A stretch of 64,000 nucleotides of DNA. It comes from Planctomycetota bacterium. GTDB lineage: Bacteria; Planctomycetota; B15-G4. The DNA lies in assembly GCA_021604805.1 (NCBI GenBank), contig BQJR01000001.1, forward strand, positions 434,001-498,000. The letters are read 5' to 3'. Made by a program: the position numbers and the translations under genes. The notes beneath the pieces were generated by a model. The model worked only from the letters and a program-made list of their open reading frames with translations. It was not told where the DNA came from and did no database searches. This document shows positions 18,493-26,916 of this stretch, in pieces (position 1 is the stretch's first letter; each line of letters begins with the position of its first letter).

Positions 18493-19386
18493 TCACGGCG
18501 CAGCCGGCGTCTCCTTGCGACGCTTGGCACCGCTCACCAACCACAGCCCGCCGAGCACGCCGATCGCCGCGGGGATCAAGGCAGCCTCTGCCGGTTCGCC
18601 GAGCAAGCCGATGCCGAGCCCTGCCGCGAGGAAGGGTTGCAGCATCACGTAAGCCGCAGTGACGGCCGCTCCCGCGCGCGCCAGCACGACGATGTTGCCG
18701 ATGTAAGCGAGCACCGTGGGGAACAACAGGATGCCCACGAGCGCCCACCAGTGGATCGGCTCGGCGGCGCTCGGAGCCCAGTCGATCGAGAGTGAGAACC
18801 ACGGCACGATCAGCGCGCCGAACAGGAACATCCAGGCCAGCACCACGATCTGCGGCAAGCGCTTGAGCACCGAGCGCGCCGCCACGAGGTAGCCGCTGTA
18901 GCTGATCGCGTTGGCGGTCATGAGGAGGTCGCCGGTGCGTGTGGCCGACGAGAGCTCAGCGCCGCGTCCGAGGAACAACCAGGCCACGCCGCCGACCGAG
19001 AGCGCGATGCCCGCGAGCCGCCGCCAGGTGGCGCGCTCTTGGCGGAACATCAGGCCGAGCGCCACGGTGGCCACGGGGATCACCGTCATCAGCAAGCCGG
19101 CGTTGGTGGCGGTGGAGCGTGTGAGACCTTCGAGGAAGAGCAGCTGGTTGATCGTGATGCCGAGCAGGCTCAGCGCGAACACCACCGTCAGATCGCGACG
19201 CGGCAACCAGAAACGCCGCGGGTGCATGCGCCAAGCCACGAAGGCCAACACCGCCGAGCCCACGAGCAGCCGCCACACGAGCACGGCGCGCGGCTCGAAG
19301 ACCTCCATGGCCTGCTTGCCGAGCACGGGGAACACGCCGAAACAGAACTGCACGGCGATGAGCAGATTGCGGGTGGAGCTGTCCAA
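18493..19386 (-). CDS. DMT-superfamily (EamA) transporter
   Basis: The 297-residue protein is almost entirely hydrophobic, with about ten predicted helices arranged as two EamA repeats; the first starts at LIAVQFCFGVFPVLGKQAM and the second at about residue 150. The substrate cannot be told; DMT/EamA proteins often export amino acids or metabolites. It is convergent with fumC, 21 nt away. Confidence 0.9.
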   Translation of the reverse strand: MDSSTRNLLIAVQFCFGVFPVLGKQAMEVFEPRAVLVWRLLVGSAVLAFVAWRMHPRRFWLPRRDLTVVFALSLLGITINQLLFLEGLTRSTATNAGLLMTVIPVATVALGLMFRQERATWRRLAGIALSVGGVAWLFLGRGAELSSATRTGDLLMTANAISYSGYLVAARSVLKRLPQIVVLAWMFLFGALIVPWFSLSIDWAPSAAEPIHWWALVGILLFPTVLAYIGNIVVLARAGAAVTAAYVMLQPFLAAGLGIGLLGEPAEAALIPAAIGVLGGLWLVSGAKRRKETPAAP

Positions 19387-19459
19387 GTGCGTGGGCCGGT
19401 GGGTGAACGGGCGTCAGACGATGCCACATCGCGGCGCCGGGTGACGCCCTCGAACGCGT

Positions 19460-19486
19460 GGTCACACACGCGCGCGCGCCGGCGTC
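19460..19486 (+). promoter_or_regulatory. Candidate ECF41-type promoter
   Basis: GGTCACA at 19460-19466 and CGTC at 19483-19486 are separated by exactly 16 nt. The published ECF41 target is TGTCACA-N16-CGTC, so only the first base differs. It lies about 40 nt before the carboxymuconolactone-decarboxylase-like gene, whose neighbour encodes an ECF41-like sigma factor. Confidence 0.65.
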
Positions 19487-19526
19487 CTCACCGAGAACAC
19501 TCACACACACCTTCTCGAGAGACGCG

Positions 19527-20060
19527 ATGACCCGCCCAGCGCCCCAGGATTCCGCCGCAGCCGCCCGAGCCTTCGGCGAGCGCTACGACTACGACATCAG
19601 CTACATGCTCGACCTGCTCGAGCGCAGCGCTCCCGCCTACGCTCGCTACGAAGCCTTCCTGCCCATGGCTTCGCCGCTCGACACCGCCGAGCGAACGCTC
19701 CCGCTCGAAGCCTTCTTCGTGGCCAAGCTGAGCGTGCTGCTGGAAGAAGACTGCGGTCCCTGCGCGCAGCTCTGCTTGGCGATGGCGCGCGAAGCCCAGG
19801 TGGACGGCGAGCTGCTCAGCGCGGTGCTCGAGCGCGGAGTGGGGCTGCCCGCTGCGCTCGCCGAGGTCCGTCGCTTCGCGTTGGCGATGAACGCGGGCAG
19901 CGACTTCAGCCCCGAACTGGGTGCGCGCGTGGAAGAGCACTACGGAGCGGCGGCGCGTGCGGAGCTGTGCGTGCTCGTGGCGGCAGCGCGCGTCTTCCCG
20001 GCGCTCAAGCGCGGACTGGGATTCGGCCAGAGCTGTGCGCACACTCCGCTCCGAGTTTGA
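19527..20060 (+). CDS. Carboxymuconolactone decarboxylase / AhpD-like protein
   Basis: The 177-residue protein has an AhpD-like core with CGPC at Cys76 and Cys79 and a third Cys at 83, where AhpD proteins usually carry His. Two redox cysteines suggest a thiol-dependent peroxidase or peroxidase-partner role. The ATG at 19527 is used; the upstream in-frame extension covers the putative promoter and was rejected. It is followed 11 nt later by an ECF41-like sigma factor, the classic partner arrangement for this sigma group. It is probably the sigma factor's main target. Confidence 0.85.
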   Translation: MTRPAPQDSAAAARAFGERYDYDISYMLDLLERSAPAYARYEAFLPMASPLDTAERTLPLEAFFVAKLSVLLEEDCGPCAQLCLAMAREAQVDGELLSAVLERGVGLPAALAEVRRFALAMNAGSDFSPELGARVEEHYGAAARAELCVLVAAARVFPALKRGLGFGQSCAHTPLRV

Positions 20061-20071
20061 GGAGGGCGCGC

Positions 20072-20950
20072 ATGTCCGACCCCACGACCTTCGAGACGCA
20101 CCGCGACCGACTCGCGCGCCTGGCCTACGCGATGCTCGGCTCCAGCGCCGACGCCGAAGACGCCGTGCAAGAGACCTGGATCCGCTGGCAGCGCAGCGCA
20201 CCCCAAGACGTGCTCGAGCCAGTGGCTTGGTTGACGCGCGTGTGCAGCCGCGTGGCGCTCGACCGGCTGCGGCAGCTGCGCCGGCGTCGCGAGGAGTACC
20301 CCGGCACCTGGCTCCCCGAGCCTCTGATCGACGACCCCGTCGACGCCTCCACACCCGCAGAACTCGACGAGTCGGTCTCGGTGGCGCTGTTGCTCTTGCT
20401 CGAGCGTCTCACGCCGACACAACGCGCAGCTTTCCTGCTGCACGATGTCTTCGGGCACGAGTTCGACGAGGTCGCACGCATGCTCGACACGTCCGCGACG
20501 AGCTGTCGCAAGGCAGCCTCGCGTGCGCGCAGCTTCCTCGAACAGGAACGCCCCCGCTTCACCCCGCGTCAGGACGAACACGCGCGCTTGCTGAGCGCCT
20601 TCCACGCCGCCAGCCGCGAGGGCGATGAAGCCGCGTTGCGCGCACTGCTCAGCCCCGACGCCGTGCTGCACGCCGACGCCGGCGGCAAAGCGCGGGCGGC
20701 GGCGATTCCGGTCCGCGGCGCGCGGGCGATCGCGCGCTTCGTCCTCAGGGTGGGCGTGCTCGGCAGGCACGACGACAGCGCGCGGCGCACCGAGCTGCGG
20801 CGCTTCAACGGCGCGCCGGGCTGGCTGGTCTTCGAGGGCGAGCGGCTCGTCACGGCACTGGCCTTCGATGTGCACGACGGGCGCATCCGCGCGCTCTTCG
20901 CGCACCGCAACCCCGACAAACTCGCGGCCTTCGCGGGCCTCAGTCGCTGA
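20072..20950 (+). CDS. ECF41-group (SigJ-like) sigma factor with C-terminal SnoaL-like domain
   Basis: The 292-residue protein has sigma region 2 (ARLAYAMLGSSADAEDAVQE) and region 4 (LTPTQRAAFLLHDVFGHEFD, then CRKAASRARSFLEQ). A NTF2/SnoaL-like C-terminal extension of about 120 residues follows. It includes ADAGGKARAA, which resembles the conserved DGGGK-type motif by which the extension controls activity in ECF41 proteins. These sigmas generally lack a dedicated anti-sigma factor, and none is seen here. The start has GAGGAGGG 6 nt upstream. The last 11 nt overlap the convergent phosphatase gene. Confidence 0.9.
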   Translation: MSDPTTFETHRDRLARLAYAMLGSSADAEDAVQETWIRWQRSAPQDVLEPVAWLTRVCSRVALDRLRQLRRRREEYPGTWLPEPLIDDPVDASTPAELDESVSVALLLLLERLTPTQRAAFLLHDVFGHEFDEVARMLDTSATSCRKAASRARSFLEQERPRFTPRQDEHARLLSAFHAASREGDEAALRALLSPDAVLHADAGGKARAAAIPVRGARAIARFVLRVGVLGRHDDSARRTELRRFNGAPGWLVFEGERLVTALAFDVHDGRIRALFAHRNPDKLAAFAGLSR

Positions 20951-21437
20951 ACTCGATGTCGTCGAGCTCGGTGCCGTCGGCGAGACGTTGCGCCCAGGCG
21001 GCCATCGCCGAAGCGATCACTTTCGAGGCGAGTTCGTAGACGCCGTCGTCCCAGCCGTAGGGGTCGGCCACGTCTTGGTCGTCGAGGTCGAGCGCTTCGT
21101 TGAACAGGCGCACGCGGCGCGGGTCGACGTCGGGCCAGCCGAGCAGGATGTGATCGCGGTGATCTTGCGTGGCGCAGAGCAACAAGTGCGCGTCCATGAT
21201 CACGGCGCGGTCGAGGAAGGTGGCGCGGTGATCACCCACACGCGCGCCGCGACGTTCAGCGGCCTCGACCGCAGCGCGCATGGCCGGCGAGCCGGTGGTG
21301 GCGTGCGTGCCCGACGAGCGCACGTCGACATCGACCACGCCGAGTTCGGCGAGCGACTTCTCGAGCAAGGCCTTGCCCATCGGCGAGCGACAGATGTTGC
21401 CGGTGCAGATCACGTTCACCACGCGCAACTCGGTCAT
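20940..21437 (-). CDS. Low-molecular-weight protein tyrosine phosphatase
   Basis: The 165-residue protein has the P-loop CTGNICRS with nucleophile Cys11 and Arg17, and the DPYGWDDGVYE segment that carries the general-acid Asp. The ATG at 21437 begins just before the P-loop strand, as in the family, and overlaps the stop of the upstream glycosyltransferase by 4 nt; a longer reading inside that gene was rejected. The arrangement with two glycosyltransferases recalls Wzb-like phosphatases that control polysaccharide export by dephosphorylating a tyrosine kinase, though no kinase is in this window. Confidence 0.93.
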   Translation of the reverse strand: MTELRVVNVICTGNICRSPMGKALLEKSLAELGVVDVDVRSSGTHATTGSPAMRAAVEAAERRGARVGDHRATFLDRAVIMDAHLLLCATQDHRDHILLGWPDVDPRRVRLFNEALDLDDQDVADPYGWDDGVYELASKVIASAMAAWAQRLADGTELDDIEFSD

Positions 21438-22549
21438 CGGCCCGCCTCCAAGATCTCGGTGTAGAGCGCGAGGGTCTCCTCGATCATGCGCGGCAGACCG
21501 AAGCGTTCGGCGAGCAGCGCGCGACTGGCTTCGCCGCGCGCCGCGCGTTCGGCAGGGGCGCTCAAGGCCTCGGCCAGCGTTGCCGCCAGCGCGCCGGGAT
21601 CGGAAGGCGGCACCAACCACCCCGTGCGACCGTGCTCCACCACTTCAGGGATCGCCGACACCTGAGTGGCGACGACGGGCAGACCCACCGCCATGGCTTC
21701 GAGGAACACGAGCCCCAAGCCCTCCCACAGCGACGGCAACACGAACAGGTCGCTGGCCACGAGCAGGTCGGGCACGTCGTGACGGATGCCGAGGAAGCGC
21801 GCGCGTTCACCGAGGCCCAGGCGGTGCGCCTCCGCTTCGAGGCGCGCGCGTCCCCCACCGAAGGGGTCGTCGCCCACGATCAGCAGCGTGACCTCGGGCG
21901 GCAGCTGCGCGAGCGCGGCGAGCAGCGTGGGGTGGTCCTTCTGCGGCGCGAGACGACCCACGCAGACCAGCACGGGCGTGTCGGGATCCAAGCCCAGTTC
22001 GGCGCGTACCTCAGCGCGCGAACGACTCGCTTGCAGGCCGTCGGGATCCACGCCGTAGTAGATGCGCTGCAGACGTTCGAGCGGCACGCCGCCGTGCTCC
22101 GCCACGAAGTGACGCACGTGTTCGGAGAGCGCAATCAGCCGGTGCACCCGACGCATGAGTCGGCCGTGCACGAGACCCACACTGCGCTTGAGCAAGGCGC
22201 GCTCGTCGTTGTGTTTGCTCGACACGCGCGCGGGCACTCCGGCACGCGCGCCGGCCAGCGCGCCGAGCGCGTCGGCCTTGAGCAGGTGCGTGTGCAGCAC
22301 GTCGGGCGCGCGTTCGCGGATCGCGCGCGTGAGTTTGCCCACGGCCAGCGGCGCGGCGAGCAACGACCCCAGCGGCGCGCTGTGCACCGACATGCCCGCG
22401 GCTTCGAAGTCGGCGCGCAACTCGCCCTCGCCCTTGAGATACAGCACCGACACATCGTGGCCGCGCTGCACTTGTCCGCCGCCCAACCAGAGCAAGTGCT
22501 TCTCGGCGCCGCCCACGCCGAGCGTGGTGATCAGGTGCAGGATCTTCAT
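21434..22549 (-). CDS. Glycosyltransferase family 4-like protein
   Basis: The 371-residue GT-B protein has an N-terminal acceptor half beginning MKILHLITTLGVGGAEKHL. Its C-terminal nucleotide-sugar half has VCVGRLAPQKDHPTLLAAL and the catalytic/binding stretch SLWEGLGLVFLEAMAVGLPV, the GT4 EX7E-like pattern. It would transfer a sugar from a nucleotide donor in cell-surface polysaccharide assembly. It overlaps both neighbours by 4 nt (ATGA), making a tight three-gene operon with another GT4 enzyme and the tyrosine phosphatase. Confidence 0.92.
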   Translation of the reverse strand: MKILHLITTLGVGGAEKHLLWLGGGQVQRGHDVSVLYLKGEGELRADFEAAGMSVHSAPLGSLLAAPLAVGKLTRAIRERAPDVLHTHLLKADALGALAGARAGVPARVSSKHNDERALLKRSVGLVHGRLMRRVHRLIALSEHVRHFVAEHGGVPLERLQRIYYGVDPDGLQASRSRAEVRAELGLDPDTPVLVCVGRLAPQKDHPTLLAALAQLPPEVTLLIVGDDPFGGGRARLEAEAHRLGLGERARFLGIRHDVPDLLVASDLFVLPSLWEGLGLVFLEAMAVGLPVVATQVSAIPEVVEHGRTGWLVPPSDPGALAATLAEALSAPAERAARGEASRALLAERFGLPRMIEETLALYTEILEAGR

Positions 22550-23709
22550 CGCGCGCGAGCCTCTTCGTAGACGGCGAGTGTGTTCGTGAGCATGGCGTTC
22601 AGGCTGAAGCGTTCGCGCACGCGCGCGGCGGCCACTTGCCCGAAACGCGTGCGCAGCGCGGCGTCGTCGAGCAGCTCGCGCAGGACGGCGGCGAGCGCGG
22701 TCGCGTCGCCGCGCGGCACGACGCGACCGGCGGCCTCGGCGTCGTGCGGCGTGAGTGCTTCGGGGCTGCCGTTCACCTGCGAGGACACGCAGGCCTTGCC
22801 CGCCGACATGGCTTCGAGCAACGCGTAGGACATGCCTTCCCAGCGCGAGGGCAGGCAGAACACGTCCATGGCATCCAGGCAGGCGAGCACGTCGTCGCGC
22901 CAACCGGTGATGTGCAAGCGTTCGCCGAGCCCGAGCGACGCCGCCTGCGCGCGCAGTTCCGCTTCGAGCTCACCGTGCCCGACGATCAACGCGTGCGCGT
23001 TGTCGGGCAACTGCGCCAAGGCCTCCACAAGCAAGTCGTGACCCTTGGCATCGTTGAGCAAGCCCACGGTGCCGACCAGCGGCGCGCTGGCCGGGATGTC
23101 GAACTCGACGCGCAAGGCGTCGCCGCCGCTGGGGTTCGCAAAGGCGTCCGGGTCGATGCCATTGGGCACCACGCACGCGCGCGCCGCGGGGATCACGCGC
23201 AAGGCTTGGCCTTCGTCGCGCTCGGCTTCGCTCACGTGGATCAAGCGATCGGTCACGCGCCCGAGCACGCGTTCGGTGGCGAGGATCAAACCGGGCGGGC
23301 CGGGCGCGTCGCCACCTTGGCCTTTGCCGCCGTCGAAGGAGGCCGCGTAGGTGTGCGGCGTGTGCACGCGCGCGGCGCGACTGAACAACGGCGCCACGCA
23401 ACGCCCGAGCGCACCGGCCTTACTCGAGTGTGTGTGGATCACGTCGTAGCCGCGGAAGGGCAAGCGACGCGCGAGCGACAAGGCGTGCACGCCGTCGCGC
23501 AACGGCGTGATCGCGCGCACCATGTCGAGCTGCGTCACACCGAGGCCGGCGGCGCGGAAGCTGTCGAGGTCACGCAGCATGCCGGGGTCGCGCAGCGTGG
23601 CCGCGATCACGTGCACCTGATGTCCGCGCGTCGACAGCCCCAACGCGAGGTCGCGCAGGTGCCGGCGGGTGCCGCCGATGGTGCACTCCATGATGAGCAG
23701 GACGCGCAC
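22546..23709 (-). CDS. Glycosyltransferase family 4-like protein
   Basis: The 387-residue GT-B protein begins MRVLLIMECTIGGTRRHL. It carries IHTHSSKAGALGR, VGTVGLLNDAKGHDLLVEAL and SRWEGMSYALLEAMSAGKA, the GT4 donor-site pattern. It is first in the operon with the second GT4 enzyme and the tyrosine phosphatase. The donor and acceptor sugars are unknown. A divergent NAD-dependent epimerase 100 nt away may supply or modify a nucleotide sugar for the same surface glycan. Confidence 0.92.
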   Translation of the reverse strand: MRVLLIMECTIGGTRRHLRDLALGLSTRGHQVHVIAATLRDPGMLRDLDSFRAAGLGVTQLDMVRAITPLRDGVHALSLARRLPFRGYDVIHTHSSKAGALGRCVAPLFSRAARVHTPHTYAASFDGGKGQGGDAPGPPGLILATERVLGRVTDRLIHVSEAERDEGQALRVIPAARACVVPNGIDPDAFANPSGGDALRVEFDIPASAPLVGTVGLLNDAKGHDLLVEALAQLPDNAHALIVGHGELEAELRAQAASLGLGERLHITGWRDDVLACLDAMDVFCLPSRWEGMSYALLEAMSAGKACVSSQVNGSPEALTPHDAEAAGRVVPRGDATALAAVLRELLDDAALRTRFGQVAAARVRERFSLNAMLTNTLAVYEEARAR

Positions 23710-23809
23710 GATGCGACGGACTCTGAGGGGGCTCGGGCGGGACTCGGGCTGCTAAGCTGCTGCGCTCGTTCGCAGGCTAACCAGCACCCGTGGAGCATCC
23801 AAGGCAACC

Positions 23810-24706
23810 GTGAAGATCCTCGTGACCGGCGGCGCTGGATTCCTCGGGCGACACGTCGTCGCGCGACTCATCGAACTGGGCGACGAGCCGCTCGTGCTCA
23901 GCCGCGACCCCGCCCGCGCCGCCGAGAGCCTGCCGCCCGCCGTGCGCTGCGTGGCCGGCGATCTCACCCAACCCGACGCACTCGTGCCGATCCTGGCCGC
24001 CGAGCGGCCCGAAGCCGTGATCCACTGCGCGGCCGTGGTCGTGAACGACAGCCCCTCGTTGGTGGGCGTGAACGTGGGCGGCGCGCGACGGCTCGTCGAG
24101 CAGCTCACCACGCTCGATCCGCCACCACGACTCGTGCACGTGTCGACCTTCTCCGTGGAAGACCCGCCGCCCACCGAGTACTCCGAGAGCAAGCTGGCCG
24201 CCGAAGAGGTGGTGCGCGAGAGCGGGCTGCCCTTCGTGATCGCGCGCCCAGCGCTGATCTACGGCCCTGGCGATTCCACGAACACGCCCGATCTGGTGGC
24301 GCGTGTCGCCGACGGCAACCACTGGATCCCCGACGGCGGTCGCGTGCAGATCCAACCCGTGTTCGTGGGCGACGTGGCCGCGGCGTTGGTCGAGTGTGCG
24401 CGTCGCGGGGGCATCGAGGGTCGCACCTATCGCCTCGGTGGGCCGACGCCGATCTCCGTGCACGACTTCCGCGCCGCCGTGCGCGATGCCTCGGGTGGGA
24501 ACGCTCGCTTGCGCACGCTGCCGCTCTTCGCGCTGGCCCTCGTCGCGCCGCTGCTCAAGCTCGCTGGCAAACACGGGCCCGCCGGCGTGGTGGCCTTTCA
24601 TCGACGGCAGCACGCCGTCGACATCCACGCGGCGCAACGCGACCTCGACTACCAGCCGCGCGCACTCAGCGACGGCCTCGCGCTGACGTTCGATCCGCTT
24701 CGCTGA
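23810..24706 (+). CDS. NAD-dependent epimerase/dehydratase family protein
   Basis: The 298-residue extended short-chain dehydrogenase has the Rossmann motif GGAGFLG at residues 7-13, a catalytic Ser/Thr pair at 112-113 and Tyr124-x3-Lys128. The C-terminal half has the family-like VFVGDVAAAL. Such enzymes act on nucleotide sugars, but some act on sterols, flavonoids or quinones, and the substrate is not evident. The start is GTG at 23810. It is divergent from the glycosyltransferase operon, and a small hairpin separates it from convergent ribE. Confidence 0.88.
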   Translation: MKILVTGGAGFLGRHVVARLIELGDEPLVLSRDPARAAESLPPAVRCVAGDLTQPDALVPILAAERPEAVIHCAAVVVNDSPSLVGVNVGGARRLVEQLTTLDPPPRLVHVSTFSVEDPPPTEYSESKLAAEEVVRESGLPFVIARPALIYGPGDSTNTPDLVARVADGNHWIPDGGRVQIQPVFVGDVAAALVECARRGGIEGRTYRLGGPTPISVHDFRAAVRDASGGNARLRTLPLFALALVAPLLKLAGKHGPAGVVAFHRRQHAVDIHAAQRDLDYQPRALSDGLALTFDPLR

Positions 24707-24714
24707 CCCTCTCG

Positions 24715-24735
24715 CGGAGCGTGCGCAACGCTCCG
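24715..24735. terminator. Hairpin between convergent genes
   Basis: CGGAGCGT and ACGCTCCG pair perfectly around a 5-nt loop between the stops of the epimerase gene and ribE. There is no clear T-run, so it may act as a weak bidirectional terminator. Confidence 0.4.
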
Positions 24736-24771
24736 AGCCCGACACGCTCTCCGCACGCGGCGTGCCCCCAC

Positions 24772-25380
24772 TCAGGCGCCGCGCGACTCCATCAAGCGCT
24801 GCACCCACTGACCGATCAGGTCGGCCTCGAGGTTCAGGCGGTCGCCGATGGCGCGCTCGCCCAGCAGCGTGACCTCCAGCGTGTGCGGCACGAGCGCCAC
24901 GGCCAGATGCGCGTCGCTGAGTTCGGCGATGGTGAGCGAGACGCCGTCGAGCGTGACCGAGCCCTTGGGCAGGCAGCGCGCCAAGAACTCGGGCGCCGCT
25001 TCGACCTCGAGCCACAGCTGGCCCTGGTCTTGCCGGCGCGCGGCGAGGCGCCCGGTGCCCTCCACGTGACCTTGCACCATGTGGCCGTCGAGCCGATCTC
25101 CCAGGCGCAGGGCGCGCTCCACGTGCACCTTGGAGCCGGGCTGCAGCTCGCCGAGATTGGTGCGCTCGAGGCTCTCGGGGATCACGTCGAAGGCCGCAAA
25201 CCCTTGTGGGAGCAGCTCTGCCACCGTGAGGCAGACCCCGTTGAGGGCCAGCGAATCGCCCAGACCGGCGCGCGGGGCCTCCCCGGGGAGCGGCGTGAGG
25301 TCGAGCTCGAGGCGCACGCGGCCGCTACCGGGGTTCACGGCCCGGACCGGGCAGGATGCTTCGACGAGGCCAGTGAACAC
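24772..25380 (-). CDS. ribE: Riboflavin synthase, alpha subunit
   Basis: The 202-residue protein consists of two lumazine-binding repeats. The first starts MFTGLVE and contains GDSLALNGVCLTV and LGDRLDGHMVQGHVEGTG; the second contains KGSVTLDGVSLTIAEL. It condenses two molecules of 6,7-dimethyl-8-ribityllumazine to riboflavin in the last biosynthetic step. The start is GTG. No other rib gene lies nearby, and I see no FMN riboswitch in its leader. Confidence 0.96.
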   Translation of the reverse strand: MFTGLVEASCPVRAVNPGSGRVRLELDLTPLPGEAPRAGLGDSLALNGVCLTVAELLPQGFAAFDVIPESLERTNLGELQPGSKVHVERALRLGDRLDGHMVQGHVEGTGRLAARRQDQGQLWLEVEAAPEFLARCLPKGSVTLDGVSLTIAELSDAHLAVALVPHTLEVTLLGERAIGDRLNLEADLIGQWVQRLMESRGA

Positions 25381-25429
25381 GCGAGATCTCAGCGAGTGGA
25401 AAAGGCCTCGTGCTGCGCGAACGCGCGCC

Positions 25430-25457
25430 TTGACGCGGCCTTGGGCACACCTAAACT
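25430..25457 (+). promoter_or_regulatory. Probable sigma-70 promoter of trmD-rplS-secDF
   Basis: TTGACG (25430-25435) and TAAACT (25452-25457) are 16 nt apart, close to consensus. The transcript would begin near 25464 and carry a leader of about 130 nt. That leader contains a nested inverted repeat (GAAGAC/GTCTTC inside GCAGG/CCTGC) at about 25471-25507 before the trmD GTG. Confidence 0.65.
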
Positions 25458-25595
25458 AGCCGGTTTGGTCGCAGGGTAGAAGACGACGTCTTCCCGCCGG
25501 CAACCTGCCCACTTGGCGGCACCGCGGCGGCGCACTCTGTGCTGGCCACGGGCGCGCGTCAACCGGCCCCCTCTCCGCGATCGAGTCCCAGCCTC

Positions 25596-26318
25596 GTGAA
25601 GGTTCACGTCCTCACGCTCTTCCCGAATCTCTTCGAGGCTTTCCTCGACGAGTCGATCGTTGGGATCGCGCGTGAGCAGGGCGCCCTCGAGGTGGAGCTG
25701 AGCGACTACCGCCGCTTCACGACCGACAAGCACAACTCGGTCGACGACCGGCCCTACGGCGGCGGCCCGGGCATGGTGATCAAACCCGAGCCCGTGTTCA
25801 GCGCGGTGGAAGAAGTGCTCGGCGAGCGCGAGCCGTCGGCCCTGCCGATGATCCTGCTCACACCGCAGGGCGAACGCTTCGAGCAGCCGCTGGCCGAAGA
25901 GCTAGCCGCCGCACCCGAGTGGATGGTGCTCTGCGGTCGCTACGAAGGTTTCGACCAGCGCATCCACGACGGCTTCCCGTGGCGCGAGGTCTCGCTGGGC
26001 GACTTCGTGTTGTCCGGCGGCGAGCTGCCCGCGATGGCGATGATCGAAGCCTGCACGCGTTTGCTGCCCGGCGTGCTCGGTCACGCCGACAGCGCGCGCG
26101 AGGACTCCTTCGCCGACGGCGCGAACGGCGGTCTCGATCACCCGCACTACACACGTCCGCCGAGCTTCCGGGACCAGCAGGTTCCCGAGGTGCTGCTCAG
26201 CGGAGATCACGCGGCCATCGCCGCCTGGCGCCGCGAGCGCGCCGATCAAGCCACCGAAGGCTGGCGCGCGTCGCGCGGCGCCGCCTCGCCCCACCGCATT
26301 CAACAACCTCAGACCTGA
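25596..26318 (+). CDS. trmD: tRNA (guanine-N1)-methyltransferase
   Basis: The 240-residue SPOUT methyltransferase makes m1G37 in tRNAs, preventing frameshifts. It begins VKVHVLTLFPNLFEAF from GTG at 25596 and has DDRPYGGGPGMV and the trefoil-knot SAM site: LLTPQGERFEQ, VLCGRYEGFDQRI, LGDFVLSGGELPA. The C-terminus is slightly extended. The next gene is rplS, the conserved trmD-rplS order. An extension upstream of the GTG would cover the leader and was rejected. Confidence 0.96.
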   Translation: MKVHVLTLFPNLFEAFLDESIVGIAREQGALEVELSDYRRFTTDKHNSVDDRPYGGGPGMVIKPEPVFSAVEEVLGEREPSALPMILLTPQGERFEQPLAEELAAAPEWMVLCGRYEGFDQRIHDGFPWREVSLGDFVLSGGELPAMAMIEACTRLLPGVLGHADSAREDSFADGANGGLDHPHYTRPPSFRDQQVPEVLLSGDHAAIAAWRRERADQATEGWRASRGAASPHRIQQPQT

Positions 26319-26376
26319 TTCAACCCAACTCGGACCGTCCCCATCACACGATGCGGGCGGCCCAACGAGAGAAGCA

Positions 26377-26772
26377 ATGAGCAGCAGAGTCGACGACGTC
26401 GAGAAGGCCAACGGCAAGAGCGAAGTCCCCGAGTTCAACGTGGGCGACCACGTGTCGGTGGCCGTGCTGATCCGCGAAGCCGCGCCCAAGGGCGCGAAGA
26501 AGCAAGAGGATCGCCAACGCATCCAGAACTTCATCGGCGACGTGATCGCCATCGGTGGGCGCGGCCTCGGTCGCTCCTTCACCGTGCGCCGCGTGGTGCA
26601 GGGCGAGGGCGTGGAGCGCGTGTTCCCGTTCCACTCGCCGTTGGTCACGGCCGTGAAGGTCGAGCGTCGTGGCGACGTGCGCCGCGCCAAGCTCTACGAC
26701 CTGCGCGAGAAGAGCGGCAAGGCCGCCCGCATCAAGGAACGCCGCGTCCACAAGGACGGCAGCAAGGCCTGA
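26377..26772 (+). CDS. rplS: 50S ribosomal protein L19
   Basis: The 131-residue protein has the L19 pattern: FNVGDHVSVAVLIREA, RIQNFIGDVIAIGGRG, SFTVRRVVQGEGVERVFPFH and VERRGDVRRAKLYDLREKSG. It sits at the 30S-50S interface. It lies 58 nt after trmD and upstream of secDF on the same strand. Confidence 0.97.
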   Translation: MSSRVDDVEKANGKSEVPEFNVGDHVSVAVLIREAAPKGAKKQEDRQRIQNFIGDVIAIGGRGLGRSFTVRRVVQGEGVERVFPFHSPLVTAVKVERRGDVRRAKLYDLREKSGKAARIKERRVHKDGSKA

Positions 26773-26916
26773 TGAGCGCTTCCGCCAGAGCCCGCCGCGC
26801 GTGGCACACGCCGCGGTCGGGCTCTGCGCGGGAACGCTTCGCATCATCTGTCGACGTCGCGCCTGCGTGCGCGGTCGCACCTCCCCACTCGCATTGCTCC
26901 TGATCGGAGAACCATC

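Noticed and set aside
25381..25595. FMN riboswitch controlling ribE
   Set aside because: The leader on the ribE strand does not show the conserved FMN aptamer segments. The inverted repeats seen there fit the opposite-strand trmD leader.
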